This document shows, one piece after another, positions 33,540-46,815 of a stretch of 64,000 bases of DNA. The position numbers were made by a program, and so were the translations under genes. Origin of the DNA: Macrostomum hystrix (taxonomy: Eukaryota; Platyhelminthes; Macrostomidae). The DNA lies in assembly GCA_950097015.1 (NCBI GenBank), contig CATNEN010000038.1, forward strand, positions 13,324,001 through 13,388,000. The letters are read 5' to 3'. Position 1 is the stretch's first letter, and each line of letters starts with the position of its first letter. A model generated the notes under the pieces. That model was given only the letters and a program-made list of their open reading frames with translations, was not told the origin of the DNA and did no database searches.

Positions 33540-34600
33540 GCCTAAACTGGCCAAACTACTGAGCTATACATGTAGCTACATGTGGTGGTCAATATTCGAT
33601 TATTCGGGTCACTTAAACCACTCAAAAACTTGTAAGAAGAAACTGCGAAAACCCAACATGCAATGTCTTATGATACACGAATTTAAGCTCAAGTCTCTAA
33701 TTGAAAGAACAGACATACTGAGATAGAATTAGTAATAAAAACTGGGTCAAAAATAGTTAAATAGCTGTCTTTTGAGATTAGAAAGATGCTTGAGAATTTA
33801 ATTAATTCGTCCCAAAGAAGGAAAACATATTGGAATACGCACTCATACTGTCATACTCAATCTTGCATACCGCGTTGAAGACGATTGGGCTATTATAGTT
33901 TTAAGCAACTTGGCCCCCCGAAAGCCAAAGCAACCGCACTTCATTCAGAGCAATCTAAATTTGAGTGATAAAGCTAGCTTTGCACGTTTTTATTGAATAT
34001 CTTTGAAATAAATACGAGACAACGAAATCGACCAGATCGGTTGATGATGCTCGTAAATCAACATCAGGTACTGCAAATCATGCTCATGACACTGTCGCAT
34101 TCACAGTTCAAAGCAGCGATACGCGACTGCACTCCGACTTTTTATTTTAGTATGAGCTGCAGCTATGCGACACTTTGTGTCGACGAAAACATGCACGCTG
34201 AAAATTTATAGACTCTAGTGGATAGATGAATGCGCTACTAAGGGTATTAGTAAACAAATAATGAAGCTATCAGTACATAATGTGACTAATGTTAATGAAA
34301 TATTTGCACTATATCTAATTATCTAGAAAGCTACTTAGCCGACTGCGCACGAGGTTGTAAGACTGAGCTCTAAATAAATCGGTGAGTGAGCTTTTAGCCC
34401 TTATTAGTGCAGAGCACAAAAGCAGGACAATTTCATGAAAATTGAGGTGTGCACATAGTTTTCCTCTTATCTGAACGATATTTTTTGGTGGAAAACAGTT
34501 AGAAGGCAGCCATGAAACGAGAGGCAAGTATTTCTGCAGAAGAAATTTCACGCCTCGCTCGGATCAGAGTGAGGCAGGAAGGAACAGCAAGACTAAAAGT
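33540..34600. other. Intergenic or 3' part of the Q-rich gene
   Basis: The downstream exon or exons of the gene at 34610-37095 should lie here, because its last recognised exon ends at a donor site in phase 2. A possible acceptor is at about 34540 (TTCTGCAG on the minus strand), leading to a short frame that stops soon. I cannot settle the 3' end. Confidence 0.3.
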
Positions 34601-34609
34601 CACGCAAAC

Positions 34610-35400
34610 CTGAGATGCTTGGCGCTAGAGTCACATCTCTCCCGCAACTCGCGAAAGTGACTTCGAGCACCCATGCTGGGAAAGTGAAAATCAAGTAGGC
34701 GAGCGCACTTCTCCAGCGCCGACATGTTGGGCGCCTGCACGCTAAGGATACGACGCTCTTCGCCGCCTGGCCGCCGACGGACACGGTCTGTAATCTCGAT
34801 GCTGCAGCCGCTGCGGGCCGACACCATAGCGCCTCTGCGATCACAGCTGCCTGGAAAGAATGGCAGCAGTCCAGAGGAGGTATTCTCTACGTCCACCTCG
34901 AGCACCACGGGGCGGGATTCATTCAGCTGCCGACGGTTTACGGCCATTCCTCGACTGTCGACAGTACATGGCTGCTCCGCTGCTCGCAGTGTTTGCGTTG
35001 GTGGGGTGGGTAACAATGCTTTTGACATAATACACTGCTTGCTAAAAAAGAGACCCATATCTAAAATTCGACGAGACATAAACTAAACCCAAGTAATGAT
35101 AATGATATGCAAATCAGTTGTTGAGCACAGCAAAATCTTGTATAATGCAAGTTTCGTAAAAATATGTTATCGTTTAAGGCATCAACAAACTGAATGCCAC
35201 TTAAAATGTTCTTAGCGAAACAAAAACATAAAAATACTGCGGCTAAATCTTCTTACTCCCTGTATCAATTGCGTTTCCAGTTCCGTTGCCGTCGCCAACA
35301 GGATTATCAATAATTCCACCAGTTCCTGTGCTGCAGTAGTCACCACTCGCAGCTGCAGAAGCCCTACCATTAGGCATGTTAGGAGAAAGCTGTTGCTGCT

Positions 35401-35432
<32 letters not shown>

Positions 35433-37095
35433 GGCTGTCTGATGCGTTCCACTCGCGCCGCTACAGTCCCAGTATCCGTCTTTAGCCAGGACGGCTCAGG
35501 AAGGTCTGGCTGGCTTAGAAGGACTGGCATGGAGATCATGAGCTCCTGAATTGCGACTGTGATATCTTGCTTCCGCATGCCGCAAATGTGCACTGCCCGC
35601 TTGCGTGCAGTTCCCAGGGTGTCCTTCTCACGCTGGCTGCACTCTACTGAGAAGCCAGACACCGTGAGGCCGACATGACATTGCCGCATGATGGTCTCCA
35701 TTTCTGTGCCATGCAGGAAGATGATAATACTTGTCCAGTTTTGGGGGACGTACACCGTGCGTCTGAGAACTGCAGGCTGCTGCAAAGGGTAATAAACGAG
35801 GTGACTAGCTGATCGACTTAATTCGGAATTTTAAGGGCAGTAGGGGCAGCAAAGTGACAAAGGAGCACATTTTATACGTTTTAAAAATTGATAAAATATT
35901 GCCAACTAAGAAAAGCATTAGCACAGTACGTCGTAGCTATAAAAACTTGGGTTATAATCTAACGATAAAAAGCTGACTCACTTCAGTAACGGAAGATCTT
36001 TCCGTAGCGATGTTTTTTGCATCAGTGGCAGTTTGCTCAACAAAAATCGGTTTACTGTGAACAGATTCTTCAAAATTCGATTCTGGAAGCATAGGACCTG
36101 CATTTGTAGCAGCTGTATACGCTTTTGGCTGTGTCTGATGCTGTTGTTGTAGCTGCCCCAAACTACAGTATGGATTCTGAGATGTAGCTGTGAGGCTGTC
36201 TCGATTGTTACAACTTTGCTGCTGTGGCGTGAGCTTATAGCTGAAGACCTGATGTTGTTGCTGACGTGACTGCTGCTGCAGGTTGCTGCTGCTCGGTTGA
36301 GCAGTTCCGAAAGCAAGCTTTTCCTTTTTGGCTCTATCGAGATGCTGACATTGCGGCGCGTACTCTCCCGTAAGAAACTCAGGGCATGGATCCGACTTGG
36401 AGACGGGTGTTGGTGCCACCTGCAGCATTTTAAATACTTGCACAGAACTTCTGAATAGCAAACATAAGGATTTTCATAAAAGATCTAACTTACTGTGATG
36501 TTCTGTGTTAGCCAGCACTCATCATCATTATATTCTGGCTCAACTTCCATGTCTTTAATATGGCTGACTAACTGCTTCTGCTGCTCTTTTTGTTGCAGCC
36601 GCTGGTTATCATTCTCCACAGCCGCATTCAACGAGCCCCCAGAAGAGCAGCTGCAGCTTCGAGGAGATAAAGAGTTTTCGCCACAAACATTTGTGTTGCC
36701 AGCGCTTTCGTTGCTGCTAGTGCAGTTGCCACTGCTGCTTCCAGCTCCACTACAACTGTTGCAACCACTGCTGCAGTCGCCAAACTCATTAGCAGTATTG
36801 CTGCAGCTGCACCGGGGCTGCATGCTAGGATGACAACTGATTCTCTGCGACTGTTGCTGATCGAATGAGTCAGTGTGTGTATGTGAACGAATGATTTATG
36901 GTGAGGAGATAGTTATATTACTGAAGAAAACTGACTTGCTCTTACCTTTGCGGTCTGGCATTGCTTATGCAGTTGCTTTTCCCTGCAGGCACCACTTTGT
37001 TGTGTTTTGTCGACTAGAGAGTTTACACTGAAAGATACTCTGGCAGACTTTCTGCTTCTAAATTTGCACAATGAGGACGAGTTATGATTGCCCAT
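34610..37095 (-). CDS. Glutamine-rich protein with two probable KH-like domains (3' end unresolved)
   Basis: Five exons join in phase: 36946-37095 (ATG at 37095), 36494-36856, 35982-36419, 35257-35779 and 34610-35060, about 641 residues so far. A good acceptor (AGTTTTCAG) lies 15 bases before the ATG. The first part is Ser/Cys/Asn-rich and Gln-rich without domains. Exon 4 has a fold-like segment (TVYVPQNWTSIIIF, then a helix, then RAVHICGM) followed by a 15-glutamine run. Exon 5 has a second (PVVLEVDVENTSS, SGCSIEITDR, RILSVQAPNMSALEKCARLL). Both follow the beta-alpha-alpha-beta-beta-alpha order of KH domains, but the GXXG loop is degenerate. An RNA-binding regulator of the Bicaudal-C kind is possible. 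I do not recognise the gene. Confidence 0.5.
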
Positions 37096-37451
37096 TTGCT
37101 TCTAGCAGGGCTGAAAACTATTCAGCATGCGATCAGTGCTAAAAATTTAGATAAGAACTAGGAGGAAATACTCGTGCGAAGTATCTTTCCTCTTAGACTG
37201 TTGATAATACAAGTCATGAGTGTAGATAAAAGGCCAATATTTAACATAGACAAAAGTAGCTCTTCATATCTAGTCTGCTTCTGACAGATTATGCTAGGTT
37301 TCATGTAACCGAATCGAAGCCAACAAATGTCAAATCTGGCCTTGTGAGAACTGAAAAACAGCTGCAGAGCAGACGAGACAACCCAGCTTTATTTCGGTTT
37401 ATGGCACAATAGTTATAACCCTAATAGTATAATTTTTTAACTAAATGAGTA

Positions 37452-39270
37452 CACCATTTTACCTCCTATTTTGAACAAAGTCTTGTTCAAAATAAACAAA
37501 CAGAACTTCAATTCAAACACTTTAAGAAATATCAGCGCTTGCGGAAATTCAGTTCAAACAAAGTCCATTTCTATTGAAACAGAATAAATTCAATTCAGAC
37601 TGTCTATGGCCAAAATTGTCCCCGAGTGACGCGCACGCGCAAACTTGAAATTCAAAAGAAAGTCACATTCTATTTCAACAGACTCAAGAGGTAAAACACA
37701 ACAAATCGACGAACGTAAGAGTAAAATGAAAAACAGGTACAAGACAGTGTTAGTTGGTCAACTTCAATGCGACACCTAACCATCAATTGCCTGTCCACCA
37801 AGGCAGCGAGGGACGTATGTAAATACATGGTTGAACCACTCAGTGCATTTGTCCGCAGAGATGCAGCCAATGGTTCTGTCCACCATGTTGTACAGAATGT
37901 CTCGCCGATAGGCCGTTATCGACTGACTCCCGAGCTGCTCAGCTGGTCGGAGCGATGAACTTTTGCTGGTCTGCTGCTAGTTCTCTTTTCAGAGCGGCCT
38001 TCCAACAGGAGATTGAGTTCTCCACAGGAGTCAAAAATGGACTGTATGGTGGAAGCCGCTTGACCTGAATGGTGGCCGGAATCTCGAAGTCTTCGGCGTC
38101 ATTGTGAGAAATTACGTTGTCGATGACAACATAACAACGCGAGACTGGGAACGCAGCTTGGAAGTTGCCGACGGTGATCTGCAGGAACTCACCAGACTTC
38201 TCTTTAGTCCTGCCCTTATCATAAATTTGGTTTATAGGTGTCGAGTAGTGCACGACACCGACACCTGGACAAATGGCCAAGCAGACGGTAACTCGAAGTC
38301 CTTTCTGAGTAGCCACTTGCCTGTATACGCGTTCACCACGTCGAGAGCGCCCTATTGATCGTCTCATCCACGTATTAAAGCCAAATTCATCGATGAAAAT
38401 CTTATAGCCTGATACGACATCGACAGAACAAAGCCACTCGTAAAACTCTCTCCGCGATTCGATCTCACGAGGGGAGTTGCGATCTGCAGGGAGATCTCGT
38501 GCCAACTTAGTGGTATACAGAGCTCCATCAAGCTTAACGCTGATCGTTTTCTCCGTCACGTGCGGCTTTTCTGGGAGTTGCTGGCGCAGATTAGCATTCA
38601 TTTCTTTTAGCGTGATAAGTGGATTCGCTTGGATGAGACCATACGTGGGCCTGCATTTCTCCATCCCACTTGAATCGTTTGGCTCCGCTCTTGGGCTGCT
38701 TTTGAGCTCTTCCTGACCTCACAATTGTGTACGCCGTTGACCTCTTGACTCCAAGTTGGCGTGCCAGCTCCACAAAGTCATCCCCACGATCAGCAGCCTT
38801 GATGATACGGTCTGTCACTGTTGCTTACAGTAGCGTCCCGACGAGGCTGCTGTTCCACGATATCTTCATCGACTTCTGCTTCAAATTCATCGATTCCTTC
38901 TTCTTCCAGCAATTCATCGTCTTCTTCAATCTGATCTTCAGCATTCATATCGTTTCTTGCTGCGCAAAGATTGCACAGTTATGCAGTGCAGGAAAAACAA
39001 AAAAATTGATGAATGTAATAAAAATTGTATCTGTGTCAAAAATCTGTTGAAATAGAATGACTTTGTTTCTTTTGAATTTCAAGTTTGTGCGTGCGCACTC
39101 GGGGACAATTTTGGCCATAGACAGTCTGAATTGAATTTATTCTGTTTCAATAGAAATGGACTTTGTTTGAACTGAATTTCCGCAAGCGCTGATATTTCTT
39201 AAAGTGTTTGAATTGAAGTTCTGTTTGTTTCTTTTGAACAAGACTGTTCAAAATAGGAGGTAAAATGGTG
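37452..39270 (-). mobile_element. Tc1/mariner element with ~230-bp terminal inverted repeats
   Basis: The ends are CACCATTTTACCTCC (37452) and GGAGGTAAAATGGTG (39270), each flanked by TA, the obligatory target duplication (37450-37451, 39271-39272). The inverted repeats extend inward to about 37682 and 39042 with high similarity. The 1819-bp element holds a single transposase gene on the minus strand. It sits about 350 bp upstream of the Q-rich gene. Confidence 0.93.
37939..38948 (-). pseudogene. Tc1/mariner-type DDE transposase, frameshifted
   Basis: An ATG at 38948 starts an acidic leader (MNAEDQIEEDDELLEEEG). A helix-turn-helix follows in a shifted frame at 38591-38818 (DDFVELARQLGVKRSTAY). 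The catalytic region is in a third frame, 37939-38664, with FIDEFGFNTW, YVVIDNVISHND and LPPYSPFLTPVENSIS supplying the DDE/D triad. Two single-base frame breaks, near 38820 and 38650, separate the parts, so the enzyme is probably inactive although the active site is intact. The family cuts and pastes at TA dinucleotides. Confidence 0.88.
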
Positions 39271-39272
39271 TA

Positions 39273-40578
39273 CTTACTAACAGAAAACTAACAGAATACA
39301 ATGGCCATACTGTTAATTTATGATTTACGCATTTGAAAAGTGAGCACACAGTAAGGGCCCCCAGGGGCTATAAATTTCTCTGTAAATAAAACTATTCTTT
39401 GAAAGTTTGGAGTGAGAGCCGAGACAAAATCCATCAATTCTGTCTCTTCCAATTCCATCAGTTCGCAAAAGGCACGGGAGATTTCGAAGACTTTGCTTCG
39501 TGATCTCTGGGTAGGAGTGCAGAACGAGAGTACATACTCGTACTTGCAGCGTGGTCTCTCGCCCCGGAATTCGTCCGCTCGCCCTGAAACACTTCTTGTT
39601 GATTTTTTCTCATGGTTGCAGATTTAAATTCAGTTCAGCATAGAGCGATTAAATTAAATAAATAGTCATGTGAAAAATATGCGTGACCATTTTTTACTAA
39701 TCTTGACCAGTGTGGCTACGTAATGAATGGTCACGTAGTATTTTCAGCCAGAAAATAATTTTAAAACCAGACAATTTAATAAACCTGCAGGAAAGAAGAA
39801 AATTCAAACCATAAATTTCGCGACCACAAAGCTTGAGAAAATGCTGCTCACCGGTGCATTGGCCCATGGGATTCACTCGTATTCAATGATGGCTGCTTAA
39901 ATAGAGTCGATAAGTCGGTCTATCTCGCAGTCCGTCGTATAGAATGGTCCGAAATCGATCTAATACACACGATTCCGCTAACAGCGAACATTTTTTTTAA
40001 AAAAAAACGTTCTTGTCATTCATTTTTTTGGAGGAAGCTGATGCTGTAGCAAAGCATCGTATGCTAAACAAAAAGATTGTGAAGAGAAAACAAACTGACT
40101 AGATTTTTTCGCATATCCTAGAATTTTATTTTTACAACACATTTTTACTAATAACGGACAAGCGAAACGGGCTTCAGCAGTTGCTTACTTAGCTTACAAA
40201 AAACTACGAATGGCATGTTTTTTAGTTTGCAACAAATTTAACTTGTCAAGACGAACAGATATTAAAATGTAAAGCAAATTTTGCCTTGGAACATGAAGCA
40301 ACAGAAGAAAGTATCATGAAAGTTTGAGAATTAATAAGCAGATAAATAGATGGGATGGTAAACATCGAAATGGGGAAACTAGCAAAGGATAGGTTCCTAA
40401 GAGTGTTTAGCAGCTTCTAGGGAGTAAAAGACCTCCAAATCATTTCTAAATTTAGGTTTCGAGCTTTTTTGAATAGCCAATTAGAAATTGACTCGAGCCC
40501 AGTTATTGACCCTAGCAATAGCTGATTGAAGTAGATTAAAACTTATATAATTCCATGAGACAGTCCTACTGCCTTAGC
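39273..40578. other. Intergenic DNA between mariner and SF3B2
   Basis: AT-rich. A 71-residue frame at 39412-39627 shows no domain. It includes the SF3B2 3' flank. Nothing else supported. Confidence 0.4.
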
Positions 40579-43476
40579 TCAGAACTTATAATCCTTTTGA
40601 TACTTCTTAGCAGCCGATACGCCACCCGCCTGCTGTTGCGCTGACTCCGCCTGGCCAGCCCGTGATGGTGGCGGAGGACGCTTCCGGCTGCCGCTGGTGG
40701 CGCCAGGCGTAGCACTTGAGTCTCCGGCCGCTGCACCGAGAGCGTAGATCTTTGAACTACCCATGAACGCGTCACCCACGCTGGTCTGCACCTCAGGCAG
40801 AACTCGATACGGCAGCACCTCTTCACCGTCCCCTTCCATGGCAGCCTCCACAGCGGCGGCCGTGCGCTGCTGCTTTCTGAGTTCGATCATGTCCGGAGTC
40901 TCTAAGCCGGCTGGGGTGGCTGAGGACAATGCGCCGCTAGGGGTCGCCGCACCGCGGGACATCGCTGCCGCTGCGGCAAGGCCAGTATCATCACCGTCGC
41001 CGGCTTCATCTTCCTCCTGATCCTCCTCGTCTTCGTCTTCATCTTCGTCTTCTTCTTCGGAGGACGATTCGGACTCGAGTTCGCCCCAGAGATGTCTCTC
41101 GGTTGGCTGCTGACCAGCGGAATCAGCGGGCTGTAGCTGCGGCTGCACAGCGTAGCCGAATACGTCACCGTAAACTGGGCGGCCGTGCACGTCCACTGGA
41201 GGCTTACCCCAGCCACCTACGCGGAAGGAACAGAAATATTTTTTGTAGAGATCTTAAATGTAGTCGAAATCATAAAAGTGCACTCTGCTTATTAAAATAC
41301 GATGAGTTTCTAAAGAAAAGAAGTTATTTAAGTATATAACAGAAGGCAACACTGTGAATGCGAACACTGCGTAGCATAAACTGGGAATAAATAAAATTTT
41401 AAGAATCTGAGAAACATTTCAGAAGGCTTTAAATTTTGCACAAAGAGACCCATTGTTTACCTATCGATCTGCTGAAGGTTAGAGAAGATAGAATAGGCAG
41501 TTGTGAAGTCCTTGGGGCAACTTTACCTTATTCTTAACAGGAAAGGGAAAATGATTTAAAATAATCAATAATTAGGGATCATTAAAGAGACCAACGACGA
41601 AAAACAGCAGCTGAGCTCTATGAGGTTCTAAAAAGTAAATTGCAATTTAGCAGATTGGACGCACCAGCATGATAGCCAAATGAGCAGCCTTCAGGAATGG
41701 GCGCGTTCAGACCGGGAATGCGAAGCCGAGGAAAAGCGGGCGGCGGCCCGTAGCGCTGCATGGCGATGAGCCAAGGCGGTGGATAACGCTCACTGCCTGG
41801 ACCAACCGGCATGCCTAGAGCGGTGCGCAGCTCGTCCGAGAGGGCGCCGGGCTTCTTAGCTCGCAAACGGGTCTCGAACTCGCGACCCTCGTAGTACAGG
41901 TCTCCGTGGGCTGTCAAAAGTAGATAAAAATATAGAAGAAAATGAAAAATATTTTTTTTGAATGCAGCAGGTTTATGGTAGAGTCTGCAACTGAAAATTG
42001 AAATGCCGAGGGCAGGATTCACAATAGAAAGAGCTGCGGTTTTAGGGTTAGGATTCGCAACAGAAAATTTGGCGGGTTTAGGGTGTTAGGATTCACAACT
42101 TAAAACCAGAATGCCGAGGGTTTAATTTCAGGATCAACAACTAAAAACCGGAATACAGAGGGTTTAGGGTCAGGATTCACAACAGAAAATTTTGCGAGTT
42201 TAGGGTGTCAGGATTCACAACTAAAAACCAGAGTGCCGAGAGTTTTGGGACAGGATTCAGAACTTATTCAGAACTAAAAACCGGAATACCGAGGGTTTAG
42301 GGTCAAGATTTACGTAGAACTAAAAAACTGGAATGCCGAGGGTGCTAATTACTCGAGTAATAACAACAGAGAATGGCACGAAATACCGCACTTACCAGTG
42401 AGAGGCGGTTTAACTTGGTACTTAAAGAACGCATCGTGCAGCTTCTGATAGTCGATGTCAATCTTGCCCACCTTGGGCCGGACCCGCTCTCGCATCTTCT
42501 GCTTCATAGTCTTGGCGTCGTCCTTCTCCTGCACTGTTTCGCGCATCTCCATAATGCCGGTGGCTTTAATAAAGTCGGGTAGTTGGAATGGCGGCTTTTC
42601 GATTCCGCGCTTGCCCTGCAGGTATTTCCGCTTGGCGCACCAGTGCCTGGGCACCGGTACAGTGTTGCGGTAGGCCTTCATCAAGCACAGCAGCTTTGGA
42701 TCCTTTGAGCAGACGTCGTGCATCTCAACTACCTCGGGCCGATCGACGGTCTGCTTGAGCTCGGCAACGCTCATTCTAGTGAGCTTCTTTAGCTTGCGCT
42801 TGGACAGTTTCTGCACGTCCTCTTCATCACGCCGGGCTGCAGCCGCCGCTTCATCCTCGTCCTCGTCTTGCTGCATCATCATACCAGCGGTGCGGGCTTT
42901 CAGCATAGCAAGACCGCTGCTTAGCGATGTGGACGACATGCCTTCTAGATACTCGCCACCGAGTTTTGACTGTTGCTGACCACCAGCTGATCTAGCGGAA
43001 TCTGCAGCCGAATCCTCACTGACCGGTCGGAAAGCCTATGTTAAGTATGTTAAGTCAGTTAAGAGCACAAAATCTTAATATTTTTTTGCAAAAAAGAAGC
43101 GCAACATCGCAGTTTTGTACAGGTTAATTAAATAATATGAAAATTGTCGTTTAAAAACGCAGCACTGATGAAAACGCTGGCATACCTGGAAAATCTTGCG
43201 AAAATGTCGATATTTGACATCTGTTAGCTCAGGTGGATCTTCAAAGACGTACTCAACCTCGATTTCATCTCCATCAGAACCACTCTCATCCTGCTGCTTT
43301 TGTTGCTGCCCAGACTGTCCCCCCTGCTGCTGGCGCCTCTGCTTACGTCGCTGCTTCTTGCGCTTCTGTTTGTCTCGCTTTCGCTGTATAGTCTGCTGGT
43401 GCTGCTGCGAATCTGCCTGATGCTCAGACGACCCAGTATCATCTCCATTTTGTAGATTATTTATTTCGACGGTCAT
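40579..43476 (-). CDS. SF3B2: Splicing factor 3B subunit 2 (SAP145)
   Basis: Four exons join in phase: 43186-43476, 42396-43035, 41665-41910 and 40579-41216, giving 604 residues. SF3B2 is part of the SF3b complex of U2 snRNP and helps fix the branch point in the nucleus. Strong family blocks: VAELKQTVDRPEVVEMHD, NTVPVPRHWCAKRKYLQGKR, GKIDIDYQKLHDAFFKYQ (DUF382 region), GDLYYEGREFETRL, PPPWLIAMQRYGPPPAFPRL (PSP domain), FGYHAGGWGKPPVD and the Lys-rich end KKYQKDYKF. An acidic Ser/Glu/Asp run lies in exon 4. At 604 residues it is shorter than the human protein (895): the N-terminal SAP and proline-rich part is absent. A strong acceptor (CCTTTCCAG) 31 bases before the ATG could be a trans-splice site. 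Confidence 0.95.
41995..42345. repeat. Degenerate tandem repeat in SF3B2 intron 2
   Basis: A unit with GGATTCACAACT-AAAACC and a GAATGCCGAGGGTTTAGGGT core recurs every 45-60 bp. A longer period of about 122 bp is visible (ACAGAAAATTTGGCGGG at 42060, ACAGAAAATTTTGCGAG at 42182). It fills most of the intron. Confidence 0.75.
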
Positions 43477-46400
43477 TATAAGGAGTAAACCGATGAATAC
43501 ACAAGTCTGGAAAGGAAAGACGACAAAAACTTAAATTGAAGAAAAACTAGCAGCTGCTGGCACCTAGAAGGATTTATTTTATACAGATAAAGTTTTTAAT
43601 AGTTTTCTACTGAACCAAGTAATAATAAAAATAATAGTACACAATTCGCCGGCCACGCAGTGGCACGAAAAGCATCGAAACGCTAGGTCTCGGACATCAC
43701 GGCTTCACACAATCAGCCTGGCTCGGGGTGGGCGTCAGAAAAAGGCCGGGCAAATGTAACAGGCCTATCATTTCTGAACATGCCTGAGCTCAGTTCTATT
43801 AATTTGTAGTTTAACTACTACAATTTAGTTTTGATGATTCTATAGGTTAATTTGATTTGATATAGGTAATCTCTTTAATCTTACAAATTCAACAAACTTA
43901 ATCTTAATAATGCTCACATTTTTTCACTATCTTTACCTTTTAGCATTAGGGGATGCAGCAATTAAATGCATTGCTACTCTATCATTTTTTCTTTGTATTA
44001 TAATTTTTTGGCAGAAATCAAGTAAAGTAGCTTTTTTAAACTAAAAAATGGCATAAGTTTAGCAGTGTTGGGCTTGTGACTTGTTACTAGTTACCAATTA
44101 GGTAAAAATCTTTACTTTTTTTGCAATGTTACTTTTCCCGCCCATTACAATGGGCTATAGCCTACTATAGTAGCAAAAATAATGGTTACAAGTCGTTGTG
44201 TATTTCTCATTAGCTGTTTTCATTACCAATTTCCAAAAATAATTTGAAATTAGCAGCACTGTAGATTTTTTCTTTTGTTGCATTAAAAAGCTTTTATTTT
44301 GATGACAGTTATTTTTTGGTATTTTTGCATTACCAATTTTTCTCAAATGGTCAGTAACAATTGCTATATTAGCAATTATATCCATTCACAAAAATTTGAA
44401 CTACCTACAACTAGTTCGAACATCTAATCTAGACAATTTTTGGTAGGCCAAACATTGTTATCAATATGTACACAAAACTGTAAATTGATAAAGGCTAGTT
44501 ATAAAAACTGGTTAAAAAACAAAGCTGTCAACCAAAAGTGATTAAAATGATGCTAGAAAAGAAAAGTTGGTTGTCAAAAAATTGGTAGCATAAATCTGAT
44601 CAGTGCAAAGGTAGCCATAGTAAACTTGTTATCAATATGATATACTAGGTTAGGACTGCCTTACTAAAGAAGCTCAATTAAATGTTACTTACATTGCAAC
44701 TACATAAAAGTAATGTCATTGAATTTACTCCTGATTTACAACCTAATATACTAAATATCTAATTTCTGATTGCACTATCTAATCATCTAATTATCTACAG
44801 AGTTCAGTTTTTGATACTTACTAAACCAACTATTTACTTAGATAAGCTAATTACTGTGTGTGCATTGAGGCAATAGTGCAGTATTGCCTGATTGCAAGGA
44901 ACTACTAATGCCCAACTTATGTACTTTAGTTTAGGCATTTAGCTAGGGATGATGTTAATGACCATAGGATGAATGGTCTAATTAAGTTTTGAGAGTGTTT
45001 AATTCTTAATTCATTCAGAATCAGAGACAACCATTTCAATGACAAATTCAACATATGTATAAAATTTAATAAAGCATCTAGTTGTAAATAATTTTTTATC
45101 AGATCAATCAGATAAAAAGCTAGCTTTTTAATCTGCCTGGTTCTCCATGCTTTATTAGGCTATTATATTGATATTTTGTGTACCCTCTAAACTTAATACA
45201 CAAAATATAATTATTTTATGTTCAATAGAAATATGCACAATGCTTATTACAAGTAGTCTGTTTATGAGGCACAAGAGTAATAGTCACATAATTTGCAGTA
45301 TCATCATTTTGGATGATGAAGTGACTAAAAATGAGGAGTGAGCCAATTTGCAAAGGGTGAAATTACTTATTTTTTGCAATATTTTTATTAGTATATGACA
45401 AAGTAAACAAGGGCAAAATATTTTTGCTAGATCATTTGATAAAAGCTTATATAACAAAGTGACTGAGATATATTAACTATGCCCTATGGATGCCTTGTTA
45501 TATTCTATTGATTGTGACTAATAGCCAAACATACATGTGCAACCTCCCAAATCTTAGCCGGCTGTGCAACTTAGTTTTTGCTCTCATTTGCAACTTAGTT
45601 TGTTTCATTGCTCTATTTACGACTTAGTTTGCTCTCATTTGCTCTCTTTTTCTCTCCCATTTTTCATTTTCTTCACACCTTCCTTTTTTGTCCCTTGGTC
45701 CCACCTTTGTTTTTTTATGCTTGGTCGATTGGTTTTTACGACTTACCTTGCTTGGCCCTCGTTTCACCCAGCCGGTTCAGCCAGGTCGGCCGGGTGTTGG
45801 GCATGTATGTAGCCAAACAACAAATTTATAAAGAAAACAAAATATGCAATGGTATAGTTACAATGTTTAATTCTAATTGATTTTAAAACAATAGTTAACT
45901 TCTTTATAGTAGAAAAATTAAAATGTCAAACAACCAATAAATAATAACTAAAAAGTCCTAATAATGTGTTCAGACTATATAGTAGTATGCCAAATGGAAT
46001 AGAATGTTGCCAAAGGTAACAAGGCAAAAGTTAGAGTAAAATCACTTTTGTTCTGGAATCTACAATCTAGAAACATTCTTTCCCTTTCTTCTCTTTTTGG
46101 CCATAGACAGAACATAGCCATGCACTGCCATATGATTTAAGAAATGCTCTCCAAATAAAAAATTGATGTGGTATCTAAGAAAGTTGTTATTTTTTTAAAT
46201 AAGTAAATGCACAAAACTAGCTGAGTTGGTCATGATACCAAAAAAGTAATGGGAGTGGTGTGGTGGTAACATATGTTACTAATTAGTTTGTATTTGTAAC
46301 AGAAAAATTGAATAACATGAAAGCAAAAAATAGTAGCAATTATTACTTCTAGGCCTAGGCCTAAAAATGTTATGGGCCTAAATATAATATTTTAGTTAAT

Positions 46401-46640
46401 TTGTTATTGTTTGCAACCTTGTTAAAACTTGGTTTTAACATTTAAAGTTTGAACATAGGGGCCTAGGCCCTAGGCCTATGTAAGTTCAATTGGATCTTAG
46501 TCACTTTGTCAACTGCTATTTCATGAAATTGTTGAAAAAGTGACTAGGCCTAGCAACTATTCTAAATGCATTGACTATACAGTTTTAATTGCTACAGTAT
46601 TGATGATTACCCATCATATTTCTAAATTTTACCTGTCCTA
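43477..46640. other. AT-rich intergenic DNA upstream of SF3B2
   Basis: No gene is supported over about 3 kb. A segment at 45530-45810 has CAACTTAGTTT units and is related to 46640-46967 (both run ACTTACCTTG, then TTTCACC). TAGGCCTA palindromes are frequent from 46340. Confidence 0.45.
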
Positions 46641-46815
46641 TGTGACTTACTTTTTGTCCAGGTTTGTGACTTAGTTCCTCTTGATTGCGACTTAGTTCCT
46701 CCCGATTGCGACTTATTTTCTCCTAATTGCAACTTAGTTCCTCCCCATTGCAACTTATTTCTCTAGATTGTGACTTGGTTCCACCTGATTATGACTTAGT
46801 TCATCCCAATTGCAA
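46640..46815. repeat. About 20-bp tandem repeat (GACTTAGTTCCTCC type)
   Basis: Roughly eight degenerate copies of ATTGCGACTTAGTTCCTCCC occur in a row. Similar CAACTTAGTTT units occur at 45560-45630. The array leads straight into the sequence invaded by the next element. Confidence 0.75.

Noticed and set aside
34597-34609. 13-base intron at the end of the Q-rich gene's fifth exon
   Set aside because: A donor and a CTTTTAG acceptor are present, but the interval is too short to splice. A later acceptor is more likely.
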